From Mycolicibacterium sp. YH-1 (GTDB lineage Bacteria; Actinomycetota; Actinomycetes; Mycobacteriales; Mycobacteriaceae), in NCBI RefSeq assembly GCF_022557175.1, contig NZ_CP092915.1, forward strand, positions 6,200,001-6,264,000: a stretch of 64,000 bases of DNA. Reading direction: 5' to 3'. Shown piece after piece: positions 51,293-60,560 of the stretch (position 1 is the first letter of the stretch; every line of letters begins with the position of its first letter). The position numbers and the translations under genes were made by a program. The notes beneath the pieces were generated by a model. That model worked only from the letters and a program-made list of their open reading frames with translations, searched no databases and had not been told where the DNA came from.

Positions 51293-51307
51293 CTCAGGCA
51301 CAGCCAC

Positions 51308-51622
51308 ACGATAAAGGGCGGGCGGGGGATATTGCGCATTTCGGTGCGGCGCGTGCTCCGAGTTGGCGCCACCCGGAGTCGAAACACACTTTGCCCAGGT
51401 GCCGATGTGACGCCTTTCCGGGCGGCAGCCCGATCAGGTCGCGCCCTGTCCTCCGTCGTGCTCTTGCCATACATCCGCGCGGTCGATGCCCCATGACGTC
51501 GCAAGTGGCCGGGTGACTCCGTTTGTTTGCGGGAGGCGACGTTGGTGTGTATAGACTTTGTCAGCCGAGTACGGAGGACACGGATAGCTCTGGTTATCCG
51601 CGAGGGACTAGGGGGATTGGCC
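51308..51622 (+). other. Upstream region of gene at 51623
   Basis: About 315 bp between divergent genes, containing TATAGACT at 51550-51557 that could serve as a -10 element and AGGGGG (51610-51615) as ribosome binding site for the GTG at 51623. No other gene seen. Confidence 0.3.
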
Positions 51623-53104
51623 GTGGGTCGGCACAATGCCTCATACGTCGAAGCGCGGAAACGGGTTTCCGGCGCCACGGCGCTGAGTGCGGCATCGTTT
51701 GTGGGCCGCGTCGGTTCGTTGGCGCTTGCCCTGGGTATCGGAGCGGCCATTGCCGGCGGTACCGCGATTGCCTACGCCGAGGGCCCCACCGACAACGCTG
51801 CGGGCGATTCTGCCCAGTCCTCTCCCGGCCCCTCGACAGCTGAGACCGCGTCCGAGACACCGTCTGACGACGGATCGACCAGTACCGGGTCAGTCGACGT
51901 CAAGACTCGCCCGCCGGGGTCGACGAACGTCCCGAAGATGCAATTGGGCAACGGCCGCCCGGGCTCACTACCCGAGTTGATCTCGAACATCCCGCAGAAG
52001 CTCGCGACGGCCCTGAACGCTCACGCGCCTGCCGCACCTCGGGCCCGGATCCGGCCACACGCGAGCGACACCGCGACCGCGGTGCCGCGTCATCAAGCCG
52101 ATCCGACACAGAGCGGCCCGCCCGCGGACGATGTCGAGAACCCGGCCCCAGTCACGAGCCGTGTGACCAACGTCGCCGCGGTACGCGCCACTGTCCAGCC
52201 CCCAGCGCCCGCACTCGCGGCCGCGCCCGCGGTGAATACCATTGCCTCAGTCCAGGTCACACCGACGCTGCCGACGCAGCCGACGCCGACTCAGACACGG
52301 CCAGCCCTGGCCAACCCGATCGCGATGGCGGTAACCAACGTTCTGTCCGCCCTCGGGATCTCACCACAGTCGAGCAGCACGGGCGATCCGCCGACGGCGC
52401 CAATGCCGTTCGTGCAGTCCGTGCTGCAGCTGATCCACCGGGAACTCGAACGCTTCAACATGCTCCCGCGGAACACCGTTCCGTCGATCTCCCCCGGTAT
52501 CCCCATGCCCGCCGACGAGGCTCCGACGGTGTACGGCGACATCGGTAAGTGGATGCTGCAGTCCAACGGGCAGATCTCGAACTACGGCGGACTGCCATAT
52601 CGCGGCAAGACCGTCCTGGAGTCCGTCAACGTCATAATCGTCGACCCGACATCGACATCCGCCGCCGAATCCGCCCACAAGCTCAACACCGCCATGTTCT
52701 GGGCCGGTTACCCCGCCCAACCCATCCACAGCACCGGTTTCCAGGGCACGATCGACGACATCACCTACGGGCAACAGCCCAACGGCCCGCTCATGGGGTT
52801 CTCCGACAACTTCTTCCTGTTCCCCAACAATCACGGCCGCATCTTCGGGCCCGACCCGGTGGAGACCAGCACCGGTTACGTCTGGAGCGGTGCCTTCAGC
52901 ACCGAACAGTTCGTCATCTACGACCTGCTCCCCAGACACGCGTATGTCTCGTCCAACCTGGCCCGCAACGCACTCGCGATGCGGCTCATCGCCAGTGGCC
53001 AGGCTACGTACGGCGGCATGGTCCCGTTGAACAACTCGTACAACACCGCGACCACCACCACCGGCGATCATGACGGCTATGCCGTGGTTGTCATCTTGAA
53101 GTAG
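51623..53104 (+). CDS. Exported protein with Pro-rich linker, function unknown
   Basis: 493 residues from GTG 51623, chosen for AGGGGG seven nt upstream and a signal peptide directly after (SLALALGIGAAIAGGTAIAY, cleavage near AYA|EG). Residues 30 to about 240 are low-complexity Pro/Thr/Ala; the C-terminal part from about residue 290 is a globular-looking domain (GKWMLQSNGQISNYGGLPYR, GFSDNFFLFPNNHGRIFGPD, TEQFVIYDLLPRHAYVSSNL) reminiscent of a secreted single-domain protein, without a recognised catalytic motif. Not related to the paralog family at 1731. Confidence 0.75.
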   Translation: MGRHNASYVEARKRVSGATALSAASFVGRVGSLALALGIGAAIAGGTAIAYAEGPTDNAAGDSAQSSPGPSTAETASETPSDDGSTSTGSVDVKTRPPGSTNVPKMQLGNGRPGSLPELISNIPQKLATALNAHAPAAPRARIRPHASDTATAVPRHQADPTQSGPPADDVENPAPVTSRVTNVAAVRATVQPPAPALAAAPAVNTIASVQVTPTLPTQPTPTQTRPALANPIAMAVTNVLSALGISPQSSSTGDPPTAPMPFVQSVLQLIHRELERFNMLPRNTVPSISPGIPMPADEAPTVYGDIGKWMLQSNGQISNYGGLPYRGKTVLESVNVIIVDPTSTSAAESAHKLNTAMFWAGYPAQPIHSTGFQGTIDDITYGQQPNGPLMGFSDNFFLFPNNHGRIFGPDPVETSTGYVWSGAFSTEQFVIYDLLPRHAYVSSNLARNALAMRLIASGQATYGGMVPLNNSYNTATTTTGDHDGYAVVVILK

Positions 53105-53116
53105 GGCCAGCCACCC

Positions 53117-54385
53117 TCAGTACGCGTTCGGATCCTCCTGGACCGCGACGGGAACGGGATGCTGGTAGAGCCGCGATGCGTTCTCCCACGTCACCTTTCG
53201 GATGATGTCATCGGGGAGCCCGCTGATCTGCTCGTGGATCTTCTGCTGGGTGTGCGGCCAGGTCGAGTCGCAGTGCGGGTAGTCGGCTTCGAGCAGAATG
53301 TTGTCCTGGCCGATGCGCTCGTACTGGACGAACGACGACTGATCCTCCACTGCGCAGAACCAGAAGTTGCGGGTGAACACCTCCGCTGGCGTCAGCGATT
53401 CGCCGAGATCACGCCACGTACCGTACATCTCGTGGTAGCTCAGCATGTGGTCAAGACGGTCGAGAAGCCCTGCCACCCAACCGATCCCACCCTCGGATAG
53501 GCAGATCTTCAGGTCGGGGTACCTGGTGCAGACTCCCGAGTACAGCCAGTCCACCGCCGCGCTGATGGCGTAGGCGAAGAACAACACCCCCTGCACATCC
53601 GGCGGGGCATCCTCGGTGGTCGACGGCGATGTCCCCGACGAGCCGATGTGCAGGTTCACCACCGTGCCGGTCTCCGCGCACGCCGCCATCAGCGGCTCCC
53701 AGTAGCCGGAGTGAATCGTGGGGAAACCCAGCATCGCCGGGTTCTCGCTGAATGTCACGGCGTGGTAACCGCGCTCGGCGTTCTCGCGGATCATCTTCGC
53801 GCCGACCTCCGGGTCGAGCAGCCACGGCAGCTGACACGGAATGATCCGGTCGGGATAGGCACCGGCCCAGGCATCGATGTGCCAGTCGTTCCACGCCCGC
53901 ACCGACGCCATCGCCAGGTCGCGGTCCTTGGTCACCTGCTGAAGCCGCTGGCCGGCGAATCCCGGCAGGAACGACGGGAAGTTCAGCGACGCATACACAC
54001 CGTTGAGATCCATGTCCGCCACGCGCGCGTGAATGTCCCACGCGCCGCGGCGCATCTCGTCGAACCGGGTCGGCTCGAACCCGTACTCGGACACCGGCCT
54101 CCCGACGACCGCGTTGAAACCCACGTTGGGCAGCGCCTGACCGTCATACAGCCACGTCTGGCCGCCGTCATCGGTGTCGACCACCCGCGGGGCACGATCG
54201 GCGAACTTCTTCGGAACGCGCCCCTCGAAGGTGTCCGGAGGCTCGACTATGTGGTCGTCGACGGAGATGACGGTGTAGCGCCGCTGCGCCCGTTCGGGTT
54301 CGGGCAGGAATGTGACGGTGCGATCGGCACCGGTCTTGGCGGTGGTGAAGCTCAGATTCGCCGACATCTCGTCGATGGAAGCCAT
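53117..54385 (-). CDS. Amidohydrolase-2 family metal-dependent hydrolase/decarboxylase
   Basis: 422 residues, ATG 54385. TIM-barrel amidohydrolase cues: ISVDDHIVEPPDTF at the start of the barrel, HIGSSGTSP, the SEGGIGWV segment and the late EADYPHCDST Asp/His. Family members include aromatic acid decarboxylases (gamma-resorcylate, ACMSD-like) as well as hydrolases. Last gene of the GntR unit; 33 bp after the class II aldolase gene. Confidence 0.85.
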   Translation of the reverse strand: MASIDEMSANLSFTTAKTGADRTVTFLPEPERAQRRYTVISVDDHIVEPPDTFEGRVPKKFADRAPRVVDTDDGGQTWLYDGQALPNVGFNAVVGRPVSEYGFEPTRFDEMRRGAWDIHARVADMDLNGVYASLNFPSFLPGFAGQRLQQVTKDRDLAMASVRAWNDWHIDAWAGAYPDRIIPCQLPWLLDPEVGAKMIRENAERGYHAVTFSENPAMLGFPTIHSGYWEPLMAACAETGTVVNLHIGSSGTSPSTTEDAPPDVQGVLFFAYAISAAVDWLYSGVCTRYPDLKICLSEGGIGWVAGLLDRLDHMLSYHEMYGTWRDLGESLTPAEVFTRNFWFCAVEDQSSFVQYERIGQDNILLEADYPHCDSTWPHTQQKIHEQISGLPDDIIRKVTWENASRLYQHPVPVAVQEDPNAY

Positions 54386-54418
54386 GGGCTCAATCTCCTT
54401 CTCTCGTCGTCGGTTCAG

Positions 54419-55192
54419 TCAGTCAAGGACGCTGCGGTCGGCCTTGATGGTCATGCGCGCTGCGCCAGCCCAGTACACGTCGGCGGCGCGCTCGATCAGT
54501 GATGCCTGCATGCCCACCATGTCGCCTCGATTCATCGGCGAGGGCGTCCGGCCGGTCAGCATCACGTCGTAGGCCAGCCGGCACACGCGCTCGATGGACG
54601 CCGCCCGGTAGACCGCCTCGGCCAGGTTGCGTCCGGTGATGATCGCGCCGTGGTTGGCCAGGATCGCCAGGTTGGCCGACCCGATCTGGCTGGCGAGTTC
54701 GACTGCGCGCCAGGGTGCGTCGATCTCGCCGTCGTACTTGTCGAGCAGGTACATGTCGTCGAGGAACAGCGAGCCGGTCTGATGGACCAGCTCGGGCAGC
54801 ATTCCCAGCGCCGCGAGCAGGCTGACGTAGTAGGGGTGGTTGTGGATCACCACGCGGGCGTCTGGCCGCAGCCGATGCAGCTCGGTGTGGAGGTGAATGG
54901 CGGGCGTGACGTCCCAACGGCCGCGGACCACGTGGGCATCCTCGTCGACAACGCAGATGTCTGACGCGGTCAACTCCTGCCACCACAGTCCCCACGGATT
55001 GACCAGCATGTCGGTCTGCCCGTCGAGCTGCCAGGTGATGTGCCCGGCCATGTTCTCGGCGATGCCGATATCGGCGAGGTGGCGGAATGTCACCGCCAAC
55101 TGCTGTTCGTTGGTGAGGTCGACGCCGATGGGCGGCACCTTCGACGGTGCCCAGACTCCAAGACCGCCCCGCCGCACTTCATCTGTGGTCAT
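54419..55192 (-). CDS. Class II aldolase/adducin-family protein
   Basis: 257 residues from ATG 55192. Features of the family: ENMAGHITWQLDG, PWGLWWQELTASDICVVD, ARVVIHNHPYYVSLLAAL (zinc His pair), and ILANHGAIITGRNLAEAV with the downstream zinc His. Expected to cleave a fuculose-phosphate-like or hydroxyketo acid substrate. ATG overlaps the CoA ligase stop (ATGA), so translation is coupled. Substrate unknown. Confidence 0.87.
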   Translation of the reverse strand: MTTDEVRRGGLGVWAPSKVPPIGVDLTNEQQLAVTFRHLADIGIAENMAGHITWQLDGQTDMLVNPWGLWWQELTASDICVVDEDAHVVRGRWDVTPAIHLHTELHRLRPDARVVIHNHPYYVSLLAALGMLPELVHQTGSLFLDDMYLLDKYDGEIDAPWRAVELASQIGSANLAILANHGAIITGRNLAEAVYRAASIERVCRLAYDVMLTGRTPSPMNRGDMVGMQASLIERAADVYWAGAARMTIKADRSVLD

Positions 55193-56829
55193 GACCGCTG
55201 CTCCTGCCGAATTTCGAGGCCCGCCTCGAGCGCTGATCGGATGTCCTCGCGAAGTTGGCCCTTCGCGACCTTGCCGCCGGAGGAACGCGGCAGCTCGTCG
55301 AGCACTTCGAGTCTCTCGGGCAACAGTTCCTTGGAAACACCCTGCTGCAGCAGGTGTTCGATGAGTGCGGGCAGGTCGAGCACCCCGCCGTCCTTGAGCT
55401 CGACATACGCACACACCCGCTCGCCGAACATGGGGTCAGGCATCGCCACGGCGGCCGCAACGGCCACGGCAGGATGTGTCGCCACGACCTCCTCCACGGC
55501 GACGGCGCTGATGTTCTTCCCACCCCGCAGGATGAAGTCGGAGGTGCGGCCGGTCAGGCTCAGATAGCCCGCGGCATCGACCTCGCAGATATCACCCATC
55601 CGCATCCAGCCGTCTGTAGTGAACAACTTGTCGTGGTCGCTGCCGCCCAGGTAGCCCAGGCTGGTCGCCGGGCCGCGGCAAGCCGGTTGCCCGCGACCGG
55701 ATTCCGTGACGTCGCGATCACCGTCGAACAGTCGCACCTGCATCTCCGGCACGATCCTCCCCGCGGTGCGGAGGCGGCGGTGCAGTGTGTCCGCGGTGGT
55801 GGTCGCGCTCAACATGCCGGTCTCGTTGGAGCCGTAGAACTGCAGGATCGTGACCCCGGTGAGCTCTTCGAACTGCGCCGCCTGCGTGTACGGGAGCGGT
55901 TCACCGCCGGTGAACACGACGCGCAGGCTGGTGAGGTCATACTCGCGGGACGCCGGGCTCGCCAGCAGCATCGCCAATTGCGTACTGACACAACAGAGCA
56001 CCGTCACGCGGTACCGCTCGATCGCGGCGCAGGTGGCGACGGGATCGAAACGCTCGATTCGTACCGCCGTCGCGCCCAGGTGGATTGGCGTGGTGTGCGA
56101 GGTCCAGATTCCGAAGCCAAAAGGCGTGGGGATGACGGGAAGGAAGATGTCGTCCGCCGTGAGTTCGCCGTTGGCGACCGCCTTCTGGTGGAAGTAGTAC
56201 CAGCGATTCTGGGTGTGGACAACGCATTTGGGCAGACCGGTGGTGCCCGAGGTGGAGTTGATCAGAAAGACGTCGTCGGCCGCGAGGGGGCTCAGCCCGT
56301 CGGCAGCGCCCGGCCGAGAGGTGATGTCGATGAACAGCTCGTCGGCCTCATCTCCGAGCACCACCGCACGAAGGGACGACCCCATGGCATCGGCAGCCGC
56401 CTGAGCCGCCTGCCCACGGCGCTCGACATCGCTGACGAGCAACGACGGTTGCGCGGTCCGCAGGATCGCGGCCACCTCACGGACCCCCGCGCGGGCTCCC
56501 AGGCCCACGGCCACGGCGCCACAGCGTTCGATGGCGACCAGAAGCACGTGAATCGCCGAGCCGTCGTGGTGCCACACCGCCACACCATCGCCGGGCCCGA
56601 CACCCAATGCCTGCAGTTTCGCCGCCAGGGTGGTGGCGGCGCTGTCGAACTCCGACCAGGTCAGCACACGATCGGAGGAGTCGAGCGAGAAATCGACGTA
56701 GGCCGTTTTGTCCGGCGACGACGCCGCGTTGTGCCGAACGCAGTCCGACAGCGTCGTGTCTGACCACCAGCCGGCGGCGCGGTACTCGGCAGCCTCGGTA
56801 CTGGTCACGGCTGCGGTGTCGACGGCCAT
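55189..56829 (-). CDS. AMP-forming acyl/aryl-CoA ligase
   Basis: 546 residues from ATG 56829 (upstream GTG and TTG codons also open). ANL-superfamily motifs A3 INSTSGTTGLPK, A5 LQFYGSNETG, A8 GWMRMGDICEVD, a hinge LTGRTSDFILRGG and the catalytic lysine region RSSGGKVAKGQLR. The substrate is probably an aromatic or branched acid given its partners. Second gene of the GntR-controlled set; 30 bp after the gntR stop. Confidence 0.9.
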   Translation of the reverse strand: MAVDTAAVTSTEAAEYRAAGWWSDTTLSDCVRHNAASSPDKTAYVDFSLDSSDRVLTWSEFDSAATTLAAKLQALGVGPGDGVAVWHHDGSAIHVLLVAIERCGAVAVGLGARAGVREVAAILRTAQPSLLVSDVERRGQAAQAAADAMGSSLRAVVLGDEADELFIDITSRPGAADGLSPLAADDVFLINSTSGTTGLPKCVVHTQNRWYYFHQKAVANGELTADDIFLPVIPTPFGFGIWTSHTTPIHLGATAVRIERFDPVATCAAIERYRVTVLCCVSTQLAMLLASPASREYDLTSLRVVFTGGEPLPYTQAAQFEELTGVTILQFYGSNETGMLSATTTADTLHRRLRTAGRIVPEMQVRLFDGDRDVTESGRGQPACRGPATSLGYLGGSDHDKLFTTDGWMRMGDICEVDAAGYLSLTGRTSDFILRGGKNISAVAVEEVVATHPAVAVAAAVAMPDPMFGERVCAYVELKDGGVLDLPALIEHLLQQGVSKELLPERLEVLDELPRSSGGKVAKGQLREDIRSALEAGLEIRQEQRS

Positions 56830-56859
56830 CACCAAATCATATGAAAATAAGGATCCCCG

Positions 56860-57639
56860 TCAACGGTCTGTGGCGGATTGCTCGCGATTACGCACCATCG
56901 AGGGATCGACGACGCCCGATGAACCCGGGTAGTGCTGGGCATTGACCAGGTGCGCGGCGGCAAGGTCGTGTGCGCGCCGCGCATCGCCGTCATCGATGGC
57001 ATCGATCACCTGCAGATGATCCTCGAGGACCGCAAGGCGCTCGTTGACCGGGACGACACTGTGATCGGTCACCTGCGTCGACCAACCCTGTTCGTGCGCC
57101 GACCAGAGCGTTTCCAGCGCTCCCGCCAGGATGATCATGGTCTGGTTCCCACACAGCGAGACAAGCGCCTCGTGGTAGCGCCGGCTCGCCGACGTCGCGC
57201 GCAGAAGGTCGTCGACCGAGTCCAGCGCCTCGGCGTGCAGTTGACGCAGCGCAGGCACGACGGCGGTCTTGCGGTCAGCCCGCTCAGCGCACAGCGCCGC
57301 GCACGCCGGCTCGACCTGACGCAGCGCGCTACCCACATCCGAGAGGCCGACCTCGTGCGATCCGAGCACCAGACCGATCGTGTAGGCCACGTTCGCCGCG
57401 GTGGGCCGAATCACCACCGCGCCCCCGAGCTTGCCGCGACGCACCCGCAGCAACCCCTCGGCCTCGAGAATCCGCATCGCCTCGCGCAGGGATGGCTTGC
57501 TGACCGGGAACTCGAGGAGAAGCTCATCCTCCTTGGGCAGGATGCTGCCGTCGGCCAGTTCGCCGCGCAGGATCCGCCGCCGTAACTGGTCGGCGACCTG
57601 CTCGGCGAGACGGCGGAATTGAATTGTCGGCTCTGCCAT
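56860..57639 (-). CDS. GntR/FadR-type (FCD) transcriptional regulator
   Basis: 259 residues, ATG 57639. N-terminal winged helix: QVADQLRRRILRGELADGSI, LPKEDELLLEFPVSKPSLRE and AMRILEAEGLLRVRRGKLGG, followed by the FCD effector domain with possible metal His (ASRRYHEALV and VLEDHLQVIDAID). First gene of the catabolic unit (gntR, CoA ligase, aldolase, amidohydrolase). The palindrome CAAATGATTTG (57663-57673) 24 bp upstream of its ATG suggests autoregulation. Confidence 0.92.
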   Translation of the reverse strand: MAEPTIQFRRLAEQVADQLRRRILRGELADGSILPKEDELLLEFPVSKPSLREAMRILEAEGLLRVRRGKLGGAVVIRPTAANVAYTIGLVLGSHEVGLSDVGSALRQVEPACAALCAERADRKTAVVPALRQLHAEALDSVDDLLRATSASRRYHEALVSLCGNQTMIILAGALETLWSAHEQGWSTQVTDHSVVPVNERLAVLEDHLQVIDAIDDGDARRAHDLAAAHLVNAQHYPGSSGVVDPSMVRNREQSATDR

Positions 57640-57662
57640 GGTCCAGGTCTCTATCGCGCTTC

Positions 57663-57673
57663 CAAATGATTTG
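57663..57673. promoter_or_regulatory. Candidate GntR operator
   Basis: CAAAT-G-ATTTG, perfect 11-bp palindrome in the 45-bp gap between ccdA stop and gntR start; ATGATTTGG on the opposite strand recurs at about 56832-56840 in front of the CoA ligase. Confidence 0.45.
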
Positions 57674-57684
57674 CATCGTACTCA

Positions 57685-58563
57685 TCAGCGCTCCGCTCCG
57701 GTCCGGTCTGCGCGCGGCCGTCTGACGCGCCAGGCCCAGGCCGACGCCCCCACGATCGTGGCGGCGAGCACGATCATCCACGGCCAGACCCCATGCCGAT
57801 GGACCCAGCCGGCGATGGCGCCCTGCACCCGCCCCGCTCCCGCGATCACCGGATCCGCGGGATTGCCTCCCGCAGAGAACAACTGGACCTCGTAGTAGCC
57901 GTAGTAGGCGACATAGAGCCCGACCAGAATCAACACTGCTCCGCCAATGCGGTTGACATACGGCAGGATTCGTCGGATTCGGTCGGTCAGCGCCGAACCG
58001 GCGAGTGCGACGACGACCGCCAGCACACCGACCACCAACTCGAAGCCGCCCGCGTATGCCAGGTAGATCCACGCTCGGCTGGCGACGGACGTACCGCCGA
58101 GACCGGCGCCGGTCACCGCCAGGAACGGGCCCACGGTGCAGGACAGTGAGGCAAGCGCATAAGCCACGCCGTAGCCGAACATCGAACCGAGCCTCGATGT
58201 CGGCGCCCCCGATACGCCGTGGGCCATCCGGTCCGGCGTCAGCAGGGCTAGCTCACGTCCACTGACCAACCAGATACCAAGCGCCACAAGCACAATGCCG
58301 ATGACCACGGTGACATACGGGACGTACTGCTGCACCGTGGACGCCAGCGAGACCGTCAGCAACCCGAAGACAGCGAACACCACAAGGAATCCGAGCGTCA
58401 TCGCCGCGGTCGCCGCCACGGCGCGTCCGACCGCGGTGGGAGCACCGTTTCCGTTGCCCCGCACCACCAACGCGAGGTAGGCGGGCAGCATCGCGAAGCC
58501 ACACGGATTGAGTGCGGCGACCATTCCTGCTGCGAAGGCCAGCCCGACCAGATCTTGCTGCAC
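57685..58563 (-). CDS. ccdA: CcdA/DsbD-like cytochrome c biogenesis membrane protein
   Basis: 292 residues from GTG 58563. About six to seven transmembrane helices with the two redox cysteines of CcdA: AALNPCGFAMLP in helix 1 and ASLSCTVGPFLA in helix 4. Carries reducing equivalents from cytoplasmic thioredoxin to extracytoplasmic thiol proteins. It follows the DsbE-like gene by 12 bp; that pair mirrors the M. tuberculosis Rv2877c/Rv2878c (mpt53) neighbourhood as I recall it. Confidence 0.88.
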   Translation of the reverse strand: MQQDLVGLAFAAGMVAALNPCGFAMLPAYLALVVRGNGNGAPTAVGRAVAATAAMTLGFLVVFAVFGLLTVSLASTVQQYVPYVTVVIGIVLVALGIWLVSGRELALLTPDRMAHGVSGAPTSRLGSMFGYGVAYALASLSCTVGPFLAVTGAGLGGTSVASRAWIYLAYAGGFELVVGVLAVVVALAGSALTDRIRRILPYVNRIGGAVLILVGLYVAYYGYYEVQLFSAGGNPADPVIAGAGRVQGAIAGWVHRHGVWPWMIVLAATIVGASAWAWRVRRPRADRTGAER

Positions 58564-58575
58564 GCGGCGCGACGA

Positions 58576-59082
58576 CTACGTGCTCAGCGCGGAAACCCGC
58601 TCCTGCAGTTCCTGTTGCGGCATCGCCGCAGTCGGGTTGTTCACGAATGTCGATGAGCCATCAGGCCGATAGAACACGTACGCGGGCTGCCACGGCACGT
58701 TGTACCGCGCCCAGATGGAACCGTCGGCGTCATCGAGGTTCGTGAAGTTCAGGTTGTACTTCGATACGAAGTTCTGCCTGGCCCCGACGTCGGAGCGAGC
58801 CGCAACGCCCACAAACGTCACCTTGGGGTTGGCGGCCGCGACACTGCTCACCGACGGCGCCTCGGCATTGCAGAACGGGCACCACGGTGTCCAGAACCAC
58901 AGCACGGCGGGCTTGCCCTGCAGCGAGGCGCCGTTGAAGGGTGCGCCGGACAGCGTCGTTCCGGTGAAATCAAGGCGATCGTCGGCGAGCGCCGCCGGGG
59001 GGCTCGTCAGCGCCAACATGAGCACGGCGGCCACCGCACCGATGGCGAGTGACCTGCAGCGACGGAGGAAGTGACGGATCAT
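58576..59082 (-). CDS. Secreted thioredoxin-like DsbE/Mpt53-type oxidoreductase
   Basis: 168 residues from ATG 59082 with AGGAG upstream. Signal peptide ends near ALA|DD. Thioredoxin fold with active site FWTPWCPFC (Cys68-x-x-Cys71) and the cis-Pro loop NVPWQPAYVFY. Acts as disulfide oxidoreductase of exported proteins, likely recharged by the co-transcribed CcdA. A longer frame starting at 59142 is unlikely. Confidence 0.88.
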   Translation of the reverse strand: MIRHFLRRCRSLAIGAVAAVLMLALTSPPAALADDRLDFTGTTLSGAPFNGASLQGKPAVLWFWTPWCPFCNAEAPSVSSVAAANPKVTFVGVAARSDVGARQNFVSKYNLNFTNLDDADGSIWARYNVPWQPAYVFYRPDGSSTFVNNPTAAMPQQELQERVSALST

Positions 59083-59194
59083 GACGGCTCCTGTCTGCGC
59101 CGGACCCACGTGCGGCGTGTCTGAGGGGTGCCCTTTTGACACGGGTCCAATCGCCTAGTGGTTCACCGTCACCGAACGCAGCCGGCGGAGCGGA

Positions 59195-59854
59195 TCAGCG
59201 AGCGAACTCGCCGAGGCGCTGTCCGAGTTCATCGAAGAGTCCGTGGTTCAGGCCGAATGTCGCCTTGACCTCGGCGACCACGCGCCGCTGATCGTCGTGG
59301 TCGAGGGCGAGCGCGTCGAGGCGATCGCGATAGGCGTCCTTGTAGATCTTCGGCTTGCTGATCTGGGGAAAGTCGTAGAACGCCAGGCCCGCGCCGTCGA
59401 GTTCGAATGTCCGGTCGAGGATGCGGCCGATGGCCTGGCCACCCGACAGGTCCCCGAGGTAGCGGGTGTAGTGGTGCGCGAGAAGCAGGCCGCCCCAGTC
59501 GGCGCTGGTCAGACGCTCGGCGTACCGCGCCGCGGCGGGGCTGTCGGTGGCATACGAGGTGGCCCCGGGCGCCCAGTGATCGAGGTCGGCTTCGAGTGCC
59601 GCCAGACGCTCGAGGGCCGGGTCGTAGACCGCCGCCACGATCGGGTCGTTGCGGTGGCGGCGGACGGCCGCCTCGAGTGCGGCGTAGACAGTGTGCAACT
59701 GCCGCAGATAGGCGACATAGCCCGCAGGCGCGATCCGTCCCGCGAGGAGTTCACCGATGAAGTTCGCGTTCTCGGCGGCGTCGTGCTCGGACTGCGAGCC
59801 CTCCCGCATAGCGATCGATAACGGCTGCTCAACGGCGGTGGACACAAGGGTCAT
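59195..59854 (-). CDS. Biliverdin-type heme oxygenase
   Basis: 219 residues from ATG 59854, AGGAG upstream. HO signature TRYLGDLSGGQAIGRIL in the distal helix and a proximal heme ligand His24 in QSEHDAAENANF. Cleaves heme to biliverdin, CO and iron (or to a related product); in mycobacteria this fold is used for heme iron acquisition. Its promoter region carries TGACA-type palindromes and the TetR gene lies just upstream. Confidence 0.92.
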   Translation of the reverse strand: MTLVSTAVEQPLSIAMREGSQSEHDAAENANFIGELLAGRIAPAGYVAYLRQLHTVYAALEAAVRRHRNDPIVAAVYDPALERLAALEADLDHWAPGATSYATDSPAAARYAERLTSADWGGLLLAHHYTRYLGDLSGGQAIGRILDRTFELDGAGLAFYDFPQISKPKIYKDAYRDRLDALALDHDDQRRVVAEVKATFGLNHGLFDELGQRLGEFAR

Positions 59855-59898
59855 CGGGGCTCCTGAAGGGTTACGCACGCGGGGCTGTGCCAACTTTA

Positions 59899-59934
59899 TG
59901 ACACATTGTCAGCATCGTACTGACAACTAGTCAG
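59899..59934. promoter_or_regulatory. TetR-type operator cluster upstream of heme oxygenase
   Basis: Two short palindromes, TGACA-CAT-TGTCA (59899-59911) and CTGAC-AACTA-GTCAG (59920-59934), and an overlapping TTGTCAG-N7-CTGACAA (59906-59926), all in the 106-bp gap between tetR and the heme oxygenase ATG. This layout fits a TetR-type homodimer or double-dimer site. Confidence 0.6.
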
Positions 59935-59960
59935 AAAGTGTGGCCTCCCTTTCAGGGCGC

Positions 59961-60521
59961 CTAGCGCGACACAGCCCGGAGCAGGAACCTCTCCACCGTG
60001 GCCTGGTCGAGATCCCGCGGACTCAGGCAGGAGTGAATGAGCAACAGCGTGGTGTCGACGTCATCGACGACAAATGCGCCCTGCGCCACCCCATCCGCGA
60101 TGATCTGGCGCAACACCGCCTCCACCGCCAGCACGTGCTCTCTGATGGCGGTACGCGACGCCGGGGACACAACGCCGGACATCTGACGCCCCAGCCCCAT
60201 GTGGAATTGCTCGCCGGAGGCCAGGTGGTGGCGGATGTAGAGGCGCAGTGCGTCTGCCGGACTGTCGGCGCCCACCAGCTGTTCCTGCAGTGCGACGAGG
60301 TAGCGACCGGTCTCATGGGTGGCGAAAGCCACCAGCACCGCTTCCTTGTCGGGGAAGTGATGGTAGATCGCCGTTCGGCCAACCTCGGCCCGCGCCGCGA
60401 TCTGCGCCATCGAGATCGCGTCGAAACTGTGCTCTGCCATCAAGTCGGCGAACGCCGCGAACACCCTGCGGCGCAGTGCCTCGCGGTGCTCTTCGACGGT
60501 GTCGGCATCGATCCGGGGCAT
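59961..60521 (-). CDS. TetR-family transcriptional regulator
   Basis: 186 residues from ATG 60521. N-terminal TetR helix-turn-helix AISMAQIAARAEVGRTAIYHHFPDKEAVLVAF-type segment (core IAARAEVGRTAIYHHF, PDKEAVL). Helical ligand-binding C-terminal part. Its 3' end is about 25-60 bp from the TGACA operator cluster in front of the heme oxygenase gene on the same strand; repression of heme oxygenase by it is inferred from that position. Confidence 0.9.
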   Translation of the reverse strand: MPRIDADTVEEHREALRRRVFAAFADLMAEHSFDAISMAQIAARAEVGRTAIYHHFPDKEAVLVAFATHETGRYLVALQEQLVGADSPADALRLYIRHHLASGEQFHMGLGRQMSGVVSPASRTAIREHVLAVEAVLRQIIADGVAQGAFVVDDVDTTLLLIHSCLSPRDLDQATVERFLLRAVSR

Positions 60522-60560
60522 AGTCAATCAAGCCTAGTCCCCGGCCGAACCGCGGCTCCG

